The position numbers were made by a program, and so were the translations under genes. The notes beneath the pieces are model-generated. The model was not told the origin of the DNA and did not search any database. It saw only the letters and a list, made by a program, of their open reading frames with translations. Shown here piece by piece: positions 47,622 to 59,144 of a stretch of 64,000 nucleotides of DNA; position 1 is the stretch's first letter; every line of letters starts with the position of its first letter. The stretch comes from Labia minor (lineage: Eukaryota; Arthropoda; Insecta; Dermaptera; Spongiphoridae): positions 45,896,734 through 45,960,733 of the forward strand of contig OY720350.1 of the NCBI GenBank assembly GCA_963082975.1, read 5' to 3'.

Positions 47622-47853
47622 ATATAGGCGCCATTGGGTGTGTGGGTAGCGAACCTGCCTCACATTCACATGGTCCCGGGTTCAAGTCCAGGGCCTGGCA
47701 AGGGAATTTCCCTAGCTGGGGTCTATGGGACAGAGTCAACTCAGCCTCCAGAAACAACATTGGGGAAAAGCTACTTGATAGCGCCTTCGATCAAGAAAAT
47801 CAAGGTAAAGGTTGAGAGGACCCGTTCTACTGATCATAGGACACCTCATTGAT
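47622..47853 (+). mobile_element. tRNA-derived SINE, family D, copy 2
   Basis: The head GCGCCATTGGGTGTGTGGGT serves as an A-box region, with the B-box CCCGGGTTCAAGTCC. The body, with AACATTGGGGAAAAGCTACT, GATCAAGAAAATCAAGG and CCCGTTCTACTGATCATAGG, matches 25487-25725. A frame across it is not a protein. Sequence up to about 47960 (GATATGGCCGGCTTGATAGG) may be extra tail. Confidence 0.78.
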
Positions 47854-49982
47854 ATGGCCGGCTTGATAGGCGTTGTCCTTGCTTGTTGTTTTAGAGCAGC
47901 TCTATTCACAGATTTTTACACTTTTTCCAGACTATCTTTTTTGGAAGCAAGGAAGGTTATTTATTACAGGTTATACTATATATATTATATATATATTAGA
48001 TCAGTAAAAGTAAAAATAGTTAATATTTTTAATGTCTAGAGTTAAAAAAAATAAATATAACTTTGAACCCCTGGAAAATTTTACTAATTTAATTCATTTT
48101 GTCAAAAATGTCAATTTTGGAACCATTTTGATTTTCAAAAGTTTTTTCTCAGTAACGAAAAGTCTTGTCATCAAATGATCTCATAATTTTATAAATCATT
48201 TAATCTTTTTTTAATTTTTTGATATTTATTTACTTTATTTTTTTACATTCCAAATACAATCAAATTTATTAATCAACTTGGAAATTATAATTTAGAATTC
48301 TATGCATTTACGTTTTCTAAACAAAAAAAAATTTATTTCACGCCCCTTTGGCCTATTTTAAATATAATTAATCTTGTAGTTGTAGTGCGTATAACCGTTT
48401 GCATTTGCGTGTTAAATACAACCTTATAATAGAAAGATTATCTTTCTTAATTTGGAATGATAAAAGCAAAAGCTTACCCCTTTTAGTGCATTGGACTTAT
48501 TAATAGACTTAAAAGCTGATCAATTTGATATTTATCTATCACGAGTAATGGATTGATTGATAAAAAAATGAAATTGAAACGAAAATGTATTTAATTATGT
48601 GTATAATATGGCGAAATATACACAAAAAAAAATTCTGTCGTTTTATCTACCCTTCTAACAAGTGAATTCTTTGGGGTAGTATTGTCTTTGGGGCAGCTAT
48701 CCTTCCAGTCCTCATGCTCATAATATTTAAATAATAACTGTATGAGATTATTCAAAGTACACCAAAAAAAAACAACAACATAATCTCACTTACTTAAACC
48801 GGAAATTTATTCCAAATGACAAAGCACTCGTGTAGAATGCTACCCATTTATATTTTCGTTAAAAATGTATAAGCCACTTAGAATATAACAGCGAGTTGAT
48901 GGGTACCGGAAACTAATATTAAATTATAAATGAAATTTTATTATTTAAAGAAATTATACGATAAATCATATTCTCAAAAATAAACGATTATGAGAAATTG
49001 ATTTTGAAGATCGATAAGTCCTAATCATATTCTCGCCAGGTAATACATCATTTTAAGTATAAAATTTAATCATTTAAATTTTAAATTTTCTTGTTTATAC
49101 CTAAAGAGTAAATTTCTCACTCTTTTTTTGATTATCCTTAACTTTAAAATTTTAACTATTAAAATGTTTTATTTCTCATATATAAGCATTAAGATAAATC
49201 GCTCTCAAAAAATAAAAATAAATAAATAAACGTATATCTACTTAGAATTCCAGTTTTATAGATTTATTTATAGATTCTAAGGATGAACTTCATTAAATAA
49301 AATAAATATAGAAATCATGAATTGCTGTTTGAAGAGATTTATTTATTCTTTGTTTAATGGTGCACTTACTTTTAATTACCAGCATTTACAACTCAAGAAA
49401 TTTGAATTTTCTAAAGGAAAATATAAATAATTTGCATTAAGTACATCATGAATGTAAATGTTTGAAGAACTAATATTTTTATTGAATTCGCCTGGAAGGT
49501 AGATTTCCAGCATTGCTGTGCCCATCCCACTTGTGCTTTCAATTTTATTACATATCTACAATATTTTGTCATCTACCAATCAAATTTAACAAAAATTCAT
49601 ATTTAGATAATAAAGAAAATTTTAAAATCAAATAATCAATCTATTGACTCAATATATTATAATAAGAAATGATGCTTTTTAAATAATTAAAATCAATTTA
49701 CATTTAATTTAAAATAAATTTTAACTTGAAATTTAATAAATTCAATCAAAATTAAAAAATGTTGATAAAATGAATTAATTAATTAATCTATATATCTATT
49801 AATGTGATAAAAGAAAATATATATGTTTTAACTATTTGATAAATTATTATCTCATATATTTAATTATTATTAATTGAAAATGTTATATTGAAGATGAAAT
49901 TTCAAACTCAAGCAAGTTCAGGTATATTTAAATTTAATCTATGTTATTTAATTGAAAATTTAATATATATATAAGAAATTAG
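47854..49982. other. Long AT-rich non-coding stretch
   Basis: More than 2 kb without gene, shared repeat or GC island beyond short patches near 47860-47930 and 48660-48720. Confidence 0.5.
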
Positions 49983-50595
49983 CTGGAGTGTCTCCACTCG
50001 ACTATCTCGCAATTTGAATTGGATTAAATAACATAATATATTATATTTCAATTAAATTGAATTAATTATAAATTATAAATAATAAATATTAAACCAGCGC
50101 ATGTTTGGTTTTTTATTGATGGCACCACGTCACGTGTTGGCGCGTGATTGCCAGTCAACGTGTTAAAAAATTAATTCTGGTACTTTCAGCGATTCAATCA
50201 AGCTGAAATTCTATATATAGCAGTTTTATACAATTATTAATCATGTGAAAAATTATCAAACATATATCTTTATTTTTACGGTCACTTTAGAGGAAAAAAA
50301 ATCAAAACATTGTAGGTAATGACCCTCTTCCGGTTGAGCTACATTTCTCAAAATTTGATAGAAAACTATGAATTTTGAATAATGCTCATGTACCAAATTG
50401 CATCATTCTAGCTCAAACCGTTTTTGCGTAATCTTGCCTACATACATATATACACACACACACACACACAGACAGACATTTTTCTCAACCTTAGTGAAAA
50501 TGATTCAGGAACCTTTAAAACGTATAAAAACATCAAAATCTCAACATCGAAAATTTTCGTGATCGCAATACTATCTCTGGCGAGATAGTAAAAAG
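49983..50595 (-). mobile_element. HINE-like family A, copy 6 (best-preserved)
   Basis: All parts are intact on the minus strand. The 5' hairpin is ACTATCTC-GCCA-GAGATAGT. CGATCACGAAAATTTTCGA and a TGTCTGTCTGTGTG microsatellite follow, then the core box (ATGCAATTTGGTACATG here). The subterminal GCGAGATAGT and the hairpin GTGGAGACACTCCAG end it. The middle also has ACGTGACGTGGTGCC (CRE/E-box-like). Confidence 0.8.
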
Positions 50596-51089
50596 TATAG
50601 TATGATTGAAATGTAATTAGATTACCAAAATATTTTTATTATATTAACTTTTATATGTTATCTGAAATTTTCTTCATTTTTTTATTGTTCCTTATTTATT
50701 TCTTTTTCAATTTATAGTAAAAGATAATTCAATTAGTCTCTAATCAATAATATTTCGATATTTATATTTTATATGCAATAATGTTTTTATATTTAAAAAG
50801 TTGAATAGATATAATATGGTAAATAAATTTTTAAAACCAATAATAAAAATATTTTATTGGTAAATTGATAAATCTTTAAATGACATTCTATTGATTTATA
50901 TCCAATTTAACAAATTGATTCAAATCATAAATGAAATCTTATATATATATATATATATATTTATTTATATTTATATATTTGAAAGTGTGATGTATGGAAT
51001 GGGAAAAAAAATGAAAAAAGTTGTTTTGGGAGATTTATGCTTAAATTTAGTGGAAATATTGATTGGAGCATTTATTTAAAAAGCTGCAG
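50596..51089. other. AT-rich non-coding stretch
   Basis: A (TA)n run near 50940 and no gene. Confidence 0.5.
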
Positions 51090-51345
51090 AGAGTGGAGTG
51101 AGAATGTCATCAAATTTGCTGAACGTTCACTGCCTCAAGTTTTGCCACTTGTGGCCTCCTTCAATGCTTTTTATATCTTCATACTTTAGTTGATTCAGTA
51201 GAAAGAACCCTTCCCTGTCGCTTGCTTTGCCTTCTCCATTCATATATACGCATTGACATGAAAAAAGAGGACTATAAGAAAATTGAGATAAATTGGAAAG
51301 AAATTCCTCTTGAAGGTTGATTGAATGGCAAACAACTTGAATCAC
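51090..51345 (-). other. GC-richer island with open minus-strand frame
   Basis: The minus-strand frame (containing SINLQEEFLSNLSQFSYS) is open for about 70 codons but lacks an ATG at its head. No family is recognised. It could be an exon of an unseen host gene. Confidence 0.25.
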
Positions 51346-51691
51346 TTGGGCTTGTTTTCCAATGGCAATTCATTCAACACAAATAGACAAGAATTGCTTT
51401 AAAAAAAAAAATGTTGGAGAAGACAACATCCATCAGTAATGATTATCGAAAATCTATTAAGATATTTTTTAAATTAGGTCAATATTGATTAAAATAATTT
51501 AATTTTAACTGGAATCATTATAGTATATTCAAAATATCTTAAGTCATTAAAAAGAAGAATAGAAAAAATTAATCGTTAAATTGGACTTTTATTATTTATT
51601 ATTTATATATTTTGGTACTTTTGGTTGGAAACGTATAGTTAATAAATATATAGTAAACATAGGATTCATTAATTTCAGATTTATGTTTGAA

Positions 51692-51910
51692 CTAAGAATT
51701 GTTTAACCCCTCCCCCCCCCCCCCCCAAATACGGTTATAGGTCATACAAACTATACAAAGACATTTCATCTGAATGTTTAACCAAATTAAATCGTTTGTC
51801 TGTCTACTTGTCTTATTAGTTACATCTGTTCCCTGGTATGCCTGGCATCCCTTCTCCTCGCTCTCTATCATCTTATCAAGTTTATATACATTAAGATCGA
51901 GCTCACTCAT
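51692..51910 (-). CDS. Possible short ORF or exon, unknown
   Basis: An ATG frame of 72 codons begins MSELDLNVYKLDKMIESEEK and ends in a run of about 17 C (51709-51727) read as glycines. Composition is more protein-like than nearby frames, but no domain or partner exon is recognised. Confidence 0.22.
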   Translation of the reverse strand: MSELDLNVYKLDKMIESEEKGCQAYQGTDVTNKTSRQTNDLIWLNIQMKCLCIVCMTYNRIWGGGGEGLNNS

Positions 51911-52130
51911 CCATCTTATTATAATTTAACGAGAAAATAAGCTTCCATCTATTTGATGTTATTGGTTTAATGAAATATTAATAGGCAACGTTCATTTGGT
52001 GTAAGGAATAGCAAGGTTTATAATCGATAAATCAAAAATTCTTAAGAAGCAATGGAAAATTAGTTAATCACAGGAGAGTGGGTTGTCAACTTCTTAAGAA
52101 TCTTCCTTTAATTGATATTAAAGTAAAAAA
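51911..52130. other. AT-rich spacer
   Basis: Nothing recognisable. Confidence 0.4.
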
Positions 52131-52832
52131 ATATGAGCTGTGGCCAGGCACAGAACCGACCGACGATTTGAATTAAATTAATTTCCAAACAATATTATAT
52201 ATATATTTTTTTTTGGCTTTTTCGGAATATATCTCCATTTAGCCAGCTTTCTCAGATTTGTTTATTATTTTTATTTATATTTATATTTTTATTTTTATTT
52301 TTATTTATATATCGATGCACTCGGCAAGGTTTGAACCCTCGAACTCGAGTCGGCCGACCTGTTACTATAACCTAGCGGCTAAGCTCCCGGTATATATAAA
52401 GTATAAAAAAAAATTTAAAACTTGGATTAAAATGACTAAATTATATTATCTTGGTTGTTATTTTTAGTTTAATTACTCAATTATTAATTACTACTATATT
52501 TTAAGTGAAATATTTTGGGACAATGAATATAAAATTAATACTTTGTAAACAACCACTTCCGATTTCCGGATATACATCAAAAGTTGATGCATTCATGTAA
52601 CAGATGCATTAACTAAATATACCAAATTTTATCAAAATCCATTGAGCAGTTCAAGCTATGCACGTCTATTCGGACATACAATGGACAGACGGACGGACGG
52701 ACAGATATCATGCTAAAAATATTTTTTTCTGTTAACAAATTGGATGATTTGTGAAGATATGTAAAAAAACCTCCTTATGTGAAATTTGGTGTGAAAACAA
52801 TACTTCCCTTAATATCGTCGGTCGGTAAAAAT
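52131..52832 (-). mobile_element. HINE-like family B, copy 3, interrupted by a SINE
   Basis: The 3' end (hairpin and inverted motif, eroded) is at 52131-52165, and the 5' end ACCGACCGACGATAT is near 52832. Between about 52205 and 52545 unrelated DNA with a tRNA-like head replaces part of the element. The middle with GGACGGACGGACAGA is conserved. Confidence 0.65.
52300..52400 (-). mobile_element. tRNA-like SINE head inside family B copy 3
   Basis: The minus strand reads GGGAGCTTAGCCGCTAGG (A-box region) and, about 30 bp on, GAGGGTTCAAACCTTG (B-box). It is too diverged in its acceptor arm for a tRNA gene. It follows (TTTTTA)n on the plus side, compatible with a tailed insertion. Confidence 0.5.
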
Positions 52833-52969
52833 AAACATAATCGGAAATAAAATAAAAAAATCATTTAATTTTGGGATTTGCCAAAATAGTTTGGATATTA
52901 GTATTGGTCTTATCTGAAATGGGTTCAAGTATGAAATTAAGTGGATTGAAGATATATTAAAACTTTCAG

Positions 52970-53345
52970 AGTAACCCTTTGTTGTTGTTGATGTTGTTGC
53001 TGGTAGTGGTGACAGTGTTGTTGTTACAGTCGGTAAGACTTAAACCAATAAGGGGGTAAGAGTTGTGGAATCGATAGAGTAGCTCTTCGAAAACACAGTC
53101 CTGGGTGAAGGAGAGAAGTGGTTGGCCTAAGAGTCGGGGGGTAAGGGAAACTTGATAGAGATCTCGATGGTGTTTGGCAGATATCGTCCAGCTGAAGAGG
53201 GGGAGGGAGGCAATGGCGAAATACGGGGAGACCATTCCATTGCAAATGTTTCAAACGCTTCGCTCTCCACCCTCTCTTTAGAGTATCTATACAAATAAAG
53301 AGATAAAAGAAACCATTCAAGAACAAAGCAACCAATCGGAATCAA
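52970..53345 (-). other. GC-richer island with three overlapping minus-strand frames
   Basis: The richest island in the window, with a (CAACAA)n tract read as Asn/Thr-rich residues (DCNNNTVTTTSNNINNN). Three frames are open at once, so composition rather than selection may explain them. It is a candidate first exon or UTR of a host gene. No family is recognised. Confidence 0.3.
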
Positions 53346-54061
53346 ACAAATAAAAAAAGGTTTTGTTTGTTTGTTTTTTCTATGAATAATTTCTATTTGA
53401 AAATATATGTATATTTATACATTATTGCTCTAGTGAAAGCGTTCGACTAACAAATCAATTAAAAAAATTAGACTTTTTCAAAATTATTTTAATAATAGAA
53501 ATAATGAATGGGTATTTTGTAGGTGTGATCGTTCTCTCCTTATTTTAAAAGAATTATATTGTGTTAAACAATATATTAATTTTATGTTTTAAAATACACA
53601 TTATTACATGTGTAATGATAAAAAATAAGTGAAAAATCAAGAAAAATTTGAATTGTTGAAACGATTATATAATTAAATTGTTTTTAATCGTTTTTAAATA
53701 TATGTATACAAAAAATTAAGTTGTTTTGATGTAATTAATATTGATAAAATATAAATTTCGACGTTTTGGCGCCCATTTCGCCTCAAGAGTGTTCTGGGAA
53801 AGGAATTGTTTAGGTCCAAAGCTGGATTTTGGGTTGAATGAAAGGGAAAAGTTTACCTAATACGTTGCACTCCAAAGTAGCACAGCCTCGTCACTGACAA
53901 ACGTGGTATCAAAGCTCGACATCAATGAAACAAACCCTTAATAGTTAATAAATTATAATTTGATTCTAATATAATTCTTTTAAATTTTTTATTTTAAAAT
54001 TATATGTGTATATTAGATAATTATTAAAGGTAACTTTAATAAATTGATTATTTCCTTAACA
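53346..54061. other. AT-rich stretch with a small GC-richer patch
   Basis: The patch at 53760-53935 contains TTTTGGCGCCCATTTCG, faintly like repeat E in reverse. No gene. Confidence 0.4.
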
Positions 54062-54282
54062 ATATAGGACAGGGATGGCAAATAGAATTTGGTCAAAGTG
54101 CCAAAATAAACTAAATTTAAATGCAATTTTTTTCGCGTGACCGTTTACCTTTTATTTATATGCATTATTTAATGGATTATAATAATTGATAAAAATACAA
54201 TAAAAAAAAAGGAAATAAATTGTAATATTAGAGATCATGTGATAACATTAATTAAATATAAAGATTTTATATAAATTACTAG

Positions 54283-54545
54283 CTGCTCAGAGCTCCTTCT
54301 TCGCTCTTCGCTCCGCCCCCTGGACCCCCCCCCCCCCCCGAGTGTCCCTATTCTGAGCTATAACCATCTAACTCCTAACCTGTCCCATCTCTCTCACGTT
54401 CCTTCCTACATTGTCCACCCTGTTCACAATTGGTCTTCCACACAGACGTTTTCCAATCGAACTCCCCACCTATATATTTTTCCTCTCCCATTCTAGCCAT
54501 GTGCCCTGCCGATCCCAGCCTTCTCTATTTTATGACCTATATCTA
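54283..54545 (-). mobile_element. Helitron H1 3' fragment with LINE tail, nested in hAT
   Basis: The plus strand starts CTAGCTGCTCAGAGCTCC, the reverse of the H1 end, followed by GCTCCGCCCCCTGG and a run of about 13 C. It continues with ACGTTTTCCAATCGAACTCC, TTTTTCCTCTCCCATTCTAG and GCCGATCCCAGCC. This is the same LINE-derived piece as at 32876-33258 but more diverged. The 5' end is missing. Confidence 0.75.
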
Positions 54546-54570
54546 GAGATATAAATTTTATTAATAATTA

Positions 54571-55029
54571 TCATAGAAAATTCTTACAATTTGTTTGTTC
54601 TTTATTATCAAAATCCTGAAACAAATTATCAGCCTCCTTTAACATAACCGTTTTTATAAACTCCCCATCAGAAAATGGTTTTGATTTCTTAGCAATCAAA
54701 TAAGAAATTTCAACACCAACTTCCGTAACATTGCTGTTGGTTTTTACAAATTTTGATAATAAATTCGATTGATTTTCAGCTAACTTTAACCGTTGAGAAA
54801 TTAGTTCTTTTCTTTCTTCAATATGTTTTTCGGCGATGTTTTTATGGTTCGTTTCAAAGTGTCGCTTAATAGAAGGCGTTCGACATACAATAATTTCAGA
54901 GCACAGGCCGCACCGAGTTTTATCTCTCTCTCCATGTTTAAAAAAAACCGTAATCAGCCGCCCAAGAGGATCCAAAGCTTCGAATATCTTGTTTTTTTGA
55001 AAACATTTTAATTCAAAAAAAATTTTCAT
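54571..55029 (-). pseudogene. hAT transposase N-terminal fragment (BED finger)
   Basis: It starts at an ATG (MKIFFELKCFQKNK). A BED-type finger follows, RCGLCSEIIVCRTPSIKRH plus FETNH, giving C-x2-C ... H-x4-H. Then comes a helical segment ending VGVEISYLIAKKSKPFSDGE and FIKTVMLKEA. This matches the start of ZBED/GTF2IRD2-like hAT transposases of the group that includes the intact Buster copy. It stops after 152 of about 600 residues, so none of the three catalytic acids is present. It could only bind DNA, and is most likely dead. Confidence 0.85.
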
Positions 55030-55262
55030 TTAAAGTTAAACACAAATTTTAGTAAAACTATAAACTCATTAAAGAATATATAAGAATTATATCACAATTA
55101 TATATATGCACGTATGCAAAGGCAGATAGAAAAAAAAAATTTTTTTGAAAAAAAAAACAAACTATTTTAAAATAAGGAATTTTTTTAATTAATTTTTTAA
55201 ATTTTTTGACGTGCCTGAAAATTTTTTTCGCGTGCCATGTAATTGCCATCCCTGATATAAGA

Positions 55263-55714
55263 TAATATATATATTTAGAATGAAGAATATTTAGGTAATT
55301 AATTAATAGAAAGGCGAAAGACAAAATAGGCCTCTGTCAAGCTCTCATTCGAAAATCTTGTATGTATGTTGAAGCTTTCGAAAAAACAATAGATATGAAG
55401 TAAGAGCGTGCACACATGATTAATTGATAAACTTGGTATTATTGATAAGAATACAAATAATATAAAATTTACCATAAAATTTAACTTTCAAAACTTGCAT
55501 CTAGGTATATGTATATAAGTATATCTGTATTTTATAATTATAATATTCTTACAAAATAATAGGTTTGCTTAATTATCGTTCTATAGAAAGCCGAATTTAG
55601 TGTCGACATTTTCTTCTTACAGAAATTATATATAATACATCAAGAATATAAAAGAATAATTAGAGGTAAATTCATAATATGGAAAACAAATTTTTGTTCA
55701 ATATAGCAGTATAA
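55263..55714. other. AT-rich non-coding stretch
   Basis: Nothing recognisable. Confidence 0.45.
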
Positions 55715-56327
55715 TCTATATATATATAAAGGCAATGTCTGTGTGTCTGTCTGTGTGTCTGTGTGTCTGTGTGTCTGTCAAATACTCAAAAACTACCCGT
55801 CCGATTACGGTGAAACTTTCAGGGATTGTTGTGGGCATCCCAGGGAAGGTTTTAATCTATATATATAAAAGGCAATGTCTGTGTGTCTGTCTGTGTTATT
55901 GTTTTGTGTTTTGTACATATATATGTAAAATAAAGAACAAACAGAAATAAGAAAATAAATATTAATTAATTTAATTTATAAAAAAAAATAATGTTCATAA
56001 ACTTAAAATATTAATTATTTAATTAATTAAAATCTACTTAAATAAATGCAAAGAGCCACAAATATATTAGTAAATATATAAATAATAATATGAAATAGTC
56101 CATAAATCTTACTTATTATACTAGAAAAATTTGTTGTTGATTAAATTAAAATATATTTTCCAAGAAAACAAATATATGTCTTATCTACTTATACTGATTG
56201 AAACAAAATGGATGAAAACCTTTTACATACAGACTTTCAACCAAATACCATGTATCACTCGGGGGTACAGGGGGCGGAGCCCCCGTCTAGGTGTGAAGAG
56301 CGCCTGGAAGGCGCTCGGAGCAGCTAG
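55715..56327 (+). mobile_element. Non-autonomous Helitron H1, copy 2, with doubled 5' end
   Basis: It begins TCTATATATATATAAAGG, then CAATGTCTGTGTGTCTG. The same 5' start recurs at 55856. The 3' end has GGGGGCGGAGCCCCCGTCTA, the hairpin GAGCGCC-TGGAA-GGCGCTC and GGAGCAGCTAG beside T. Apart from the terminal parts it is AT-rich. Frames over it are incidental. Confidence 0.82.
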
Positions 56328-57776
56328 TAATATAATATAGAAAAGAAAAATAATTTTAATTGGATCTTTTTAAATTAAACTGATTAATAATATCATTGTC
56401 AATTAATATCTAATTTAAAACATTACAATGAATCAAGATGGATTTGAAAAAGATATATTTATATCAATATTATTATTATTAGTAATATTATTAATATTAT
56501 TATTATGTATTATGTGTCTTTTTAAAGCAAATCTATTACTTTAATTGATATTCATTTAAAATGATAATATTAATTAATGAATATCTTATTTCTCTTAAAA
56601 AAATAAAAATAATATTATATAAAAATTAAATGAATTAAAATGCAAACTATTAAATAATATATTAAATAATATTAAATAAATATATATATTATATTTTTTT
56701 TAATAATTTCTTTTTTGTGAATTGCTAGAATTAATTTTAATATTTTTAGATTAATATAAAATTGTTTAAGACAGGTTCTTTGATCTGAAGAAGTGTAATT
56801 GGATTAAAAATAAAAATACTTTCTTTTCAAAAAAAAATAGAATCTTTTATTATTTTGAAATATTATTAAGAACAAGATTAAGTTGTTATTTAAAAAATTT
56901 AAATCTAACTATTAATGTTTTTTTTTTTTTAATTTCAGAAATAAAGAATTGTATCTTGAGGGCAATGTTTTTAAAAATAATGACCTTTATGAAAAAAAGT
57001 GAAAAATTAAAATCTCATTTTCTTTATATTTTTAATGTAAAAAAAAATGATATCCTTTTTATAGAATCTTTCCAAAATATAATTCAATTTTTGGAACAAA
57101 GAATTTGTCTCTAATTTCATTTGCCCTTACAAATTAATTTCTAACAAAAACATACATCCGTTGACCTATGTAGGAAAGCTAATCTATAAGGCTCAGATGT
57201 CCCTATTTAATCCATAATTTAAATTTAACTAAGATGCATAATTAATTACTTCGATAGAAGGAAACTTGACTCTCTTTCTTCTCTCTCTCTGCCTCCCTCT
57301 TTACCTCTTTCACTCTTTACCTGTATGATCCTTCTCAGGATATCCGTTAAAGGAATCGCTTGGCAACTTTACCATGTAGAAAATACGTTTTAACTTTGAT
57401 AAATTACAAGCGACAGGTAACTTGTGGAAAATTATTAAGAAACAATGACGATAAACCTGAACAAAAACAACTGAGAAAGATTTAACAAATTACAAATATC
57501 ATTTGCAAGCAAATAACTTATAAACATAATTATAAATAATATTCCAGATCTTAAAATCTATAAGTGTATTTTCATTAGTATAAAAAATAAAAAAAAGAGG
57601 TAAAACGTAATTAAATGTATCATAATAACATCAAAGTTTTTAAGAATTTTTTTTTTTTTAATAATATAAAATATTTTAATGAATATGTAGAAAAAAGGCA
57701 TGCTATTTTTATTCATTTAATTTACAATAAAAAAAAATAGAAAAATATATGCGAGGCTAACTGACTAGAAAAAAAT
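56328..57776. other. AT-rich non-coding stretch
   Basis: No gene. A pyrimidine-rich CTCTCTTTCTTCTCTCTCTC tract lies near 57270-57320. Confidence 0.5.
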
Positions 57777-58348
57777 CTGGAGTGTCTCCACTCGAATATC
57801 TCGCAAATTTGAATTGAATTAATTAACATATATTATATTTATATTAAATTTAAATTAATTAAATTATAAATTAAAATTAATAAATAATATTTATTAAAAC
57901 AGCGCCTGTTTGGTTCTTTGTTGATGGCACCACGTCACGTGTTAGCGCGTGAGATTTGCAGTGTTAAAAAATTAATTCTGGTACTTTCAGCGATTCAAAC
58001 AAGCTGAAATTCTATATATAGGAGTTTTATACAATTTTTAATAATATGAAAAACTATCAAACATATATCTTTATTTTTACAGTCAGTTTAGTGGGGAAAA
58101 AAATGAAAACGTGGTGGTAATGGTCCTCTTGCGAATAAGCTACAATTCTCAAAAGTTGATAGAAAACTACGAATTTTGAATAATGCCCGTGAACCAAATT
58201 TCATTATTCTAGCTTAAACCAATTTTGCGCAATCTTATCTATATACACACAAAATGGCCCAGGGACCTTCAAAACGTATAAAAACATCAAAATCTCGACA
58301 TCGAAAATTTTCGTGATCGCAATACTATCTCTGGCGAGATGGTAAAAA
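57777..58348 (-). mobile_element. HINE-like family A, copy 7 (variant subfamily)
   Basis: Complete at both ends on the minus strand. It shares diagnostic variants with the first half of copy 4 (TTGCGCAAAATTGG, GAGGACCATTACC) and lacks most of the (CA)n tract. Confidence 0.75.
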
Positions 58349-58759
58349 GAAAGATCATTCTAATCAATGATTCAACCATAATAATTTTTATTTTTTATTA
58401 ATTTATATACTATATAGAAATACAAAGTTTCAATAGGATTTATATATTAATAAAATGTCACCACCCCTCATTGATCATCTCAAATTTTAAGATAAATTTA
58501 ATATTTTTGTTTAATTAACACTAATTAATTTAACATTAATTAAAATTATAAATCTCAAATTTTTAATTTTCTCCTTTTTCAATTCAATATTAAAACTCGT
58601 CATTCATCATATGCCAACTAATATTACATTGTTTGCTGCCTATACTATATATATGCTCTATTTTCTGATTTAAAAAAATTATAAAAAATTTTTTAAATTT
58701 ATTTTTAAATTTCTTAAATCTTGTAAATGTTTTTATAAGTAAATTTTCTTTTACAATTG
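58349..58759. other. AT-rich non-coding stretch
   Basis: Nothing recognisable before the zinc-finger remains. Confidence 0.45.
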
Positions 58760-59140
58760 GAATAGCCTTTCGGTAGTATGCATCAATAAATTCTTAAAAT
58801 ATATCTTTATATTTCGTCTTCTAAATTTTATTACTTTTAAAATGTAATTTTTTATAAGAATGTATTTAATGTGTTTATTTAAAAAATAATTTGGTGTATA
58901 TTCTTGCTTATAATTATTTACCTGAATGCTTCTGTAAATTTACTTTCGTTTTAAATTTCCTTTTACATTCTAATATTTTTTTTTATCAGTGTAACTCAAT
59001 AAATGGATAGTTAATTTTTTTTTAGTGTAAATATCTTCATACAATGATTACATTTAAGGGGATTTTTAGCAGAATGATTCAACAAATGTTTTTTTCGAAG
59101 TTGTTTTTTGAATAATTCTTTTCATTTTCTTAGAATGATT
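58760..59140 (-). pseudogene. Decayed C2H2 fingers downstream of the zinc-finger exon
   Basis: On the minus strand, out of frame and with stops, fragments such as LNHSAKNPLKCNHCMKIF, KRKFKTKVNLQKHSG and THLIHSYKK keep the spacing of C2H2 fingers and their linkers. The original array thus ran at least two or three fingers further than the present stop at 59145. Confidence 0.65.
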
Positions 59141-59144
59141 ATTT

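Larger units (their letters stand above)
54070..55254 (-). mobile_element. Broken hAT element with Helitron fragment inside
   Basis: Both ends begin CAGGGATGGCAA. The flanks ATATAGGA (54062-54069) and ATATAAGA (55255-55262) form an 8-bp duplication with one mismatch and a central TA. The minus strand encodes the first 152 residues of a transposase. The rest is replaced by a Helitron H1 fragment (54283-54545) and AT-rich sequence. Confidence 0.88.

Noticed and set aside
47634-48039. Proteins over the family D SINE
   Set aside because: The sequence is a tRNA-derived SINE, and the second copy does not keep the frame.
55735-55950. Cys/Val/Ser-rich protein
   Set aside because: It is a translation of the TGTCTG microsatellite at the Helitron 5' end.
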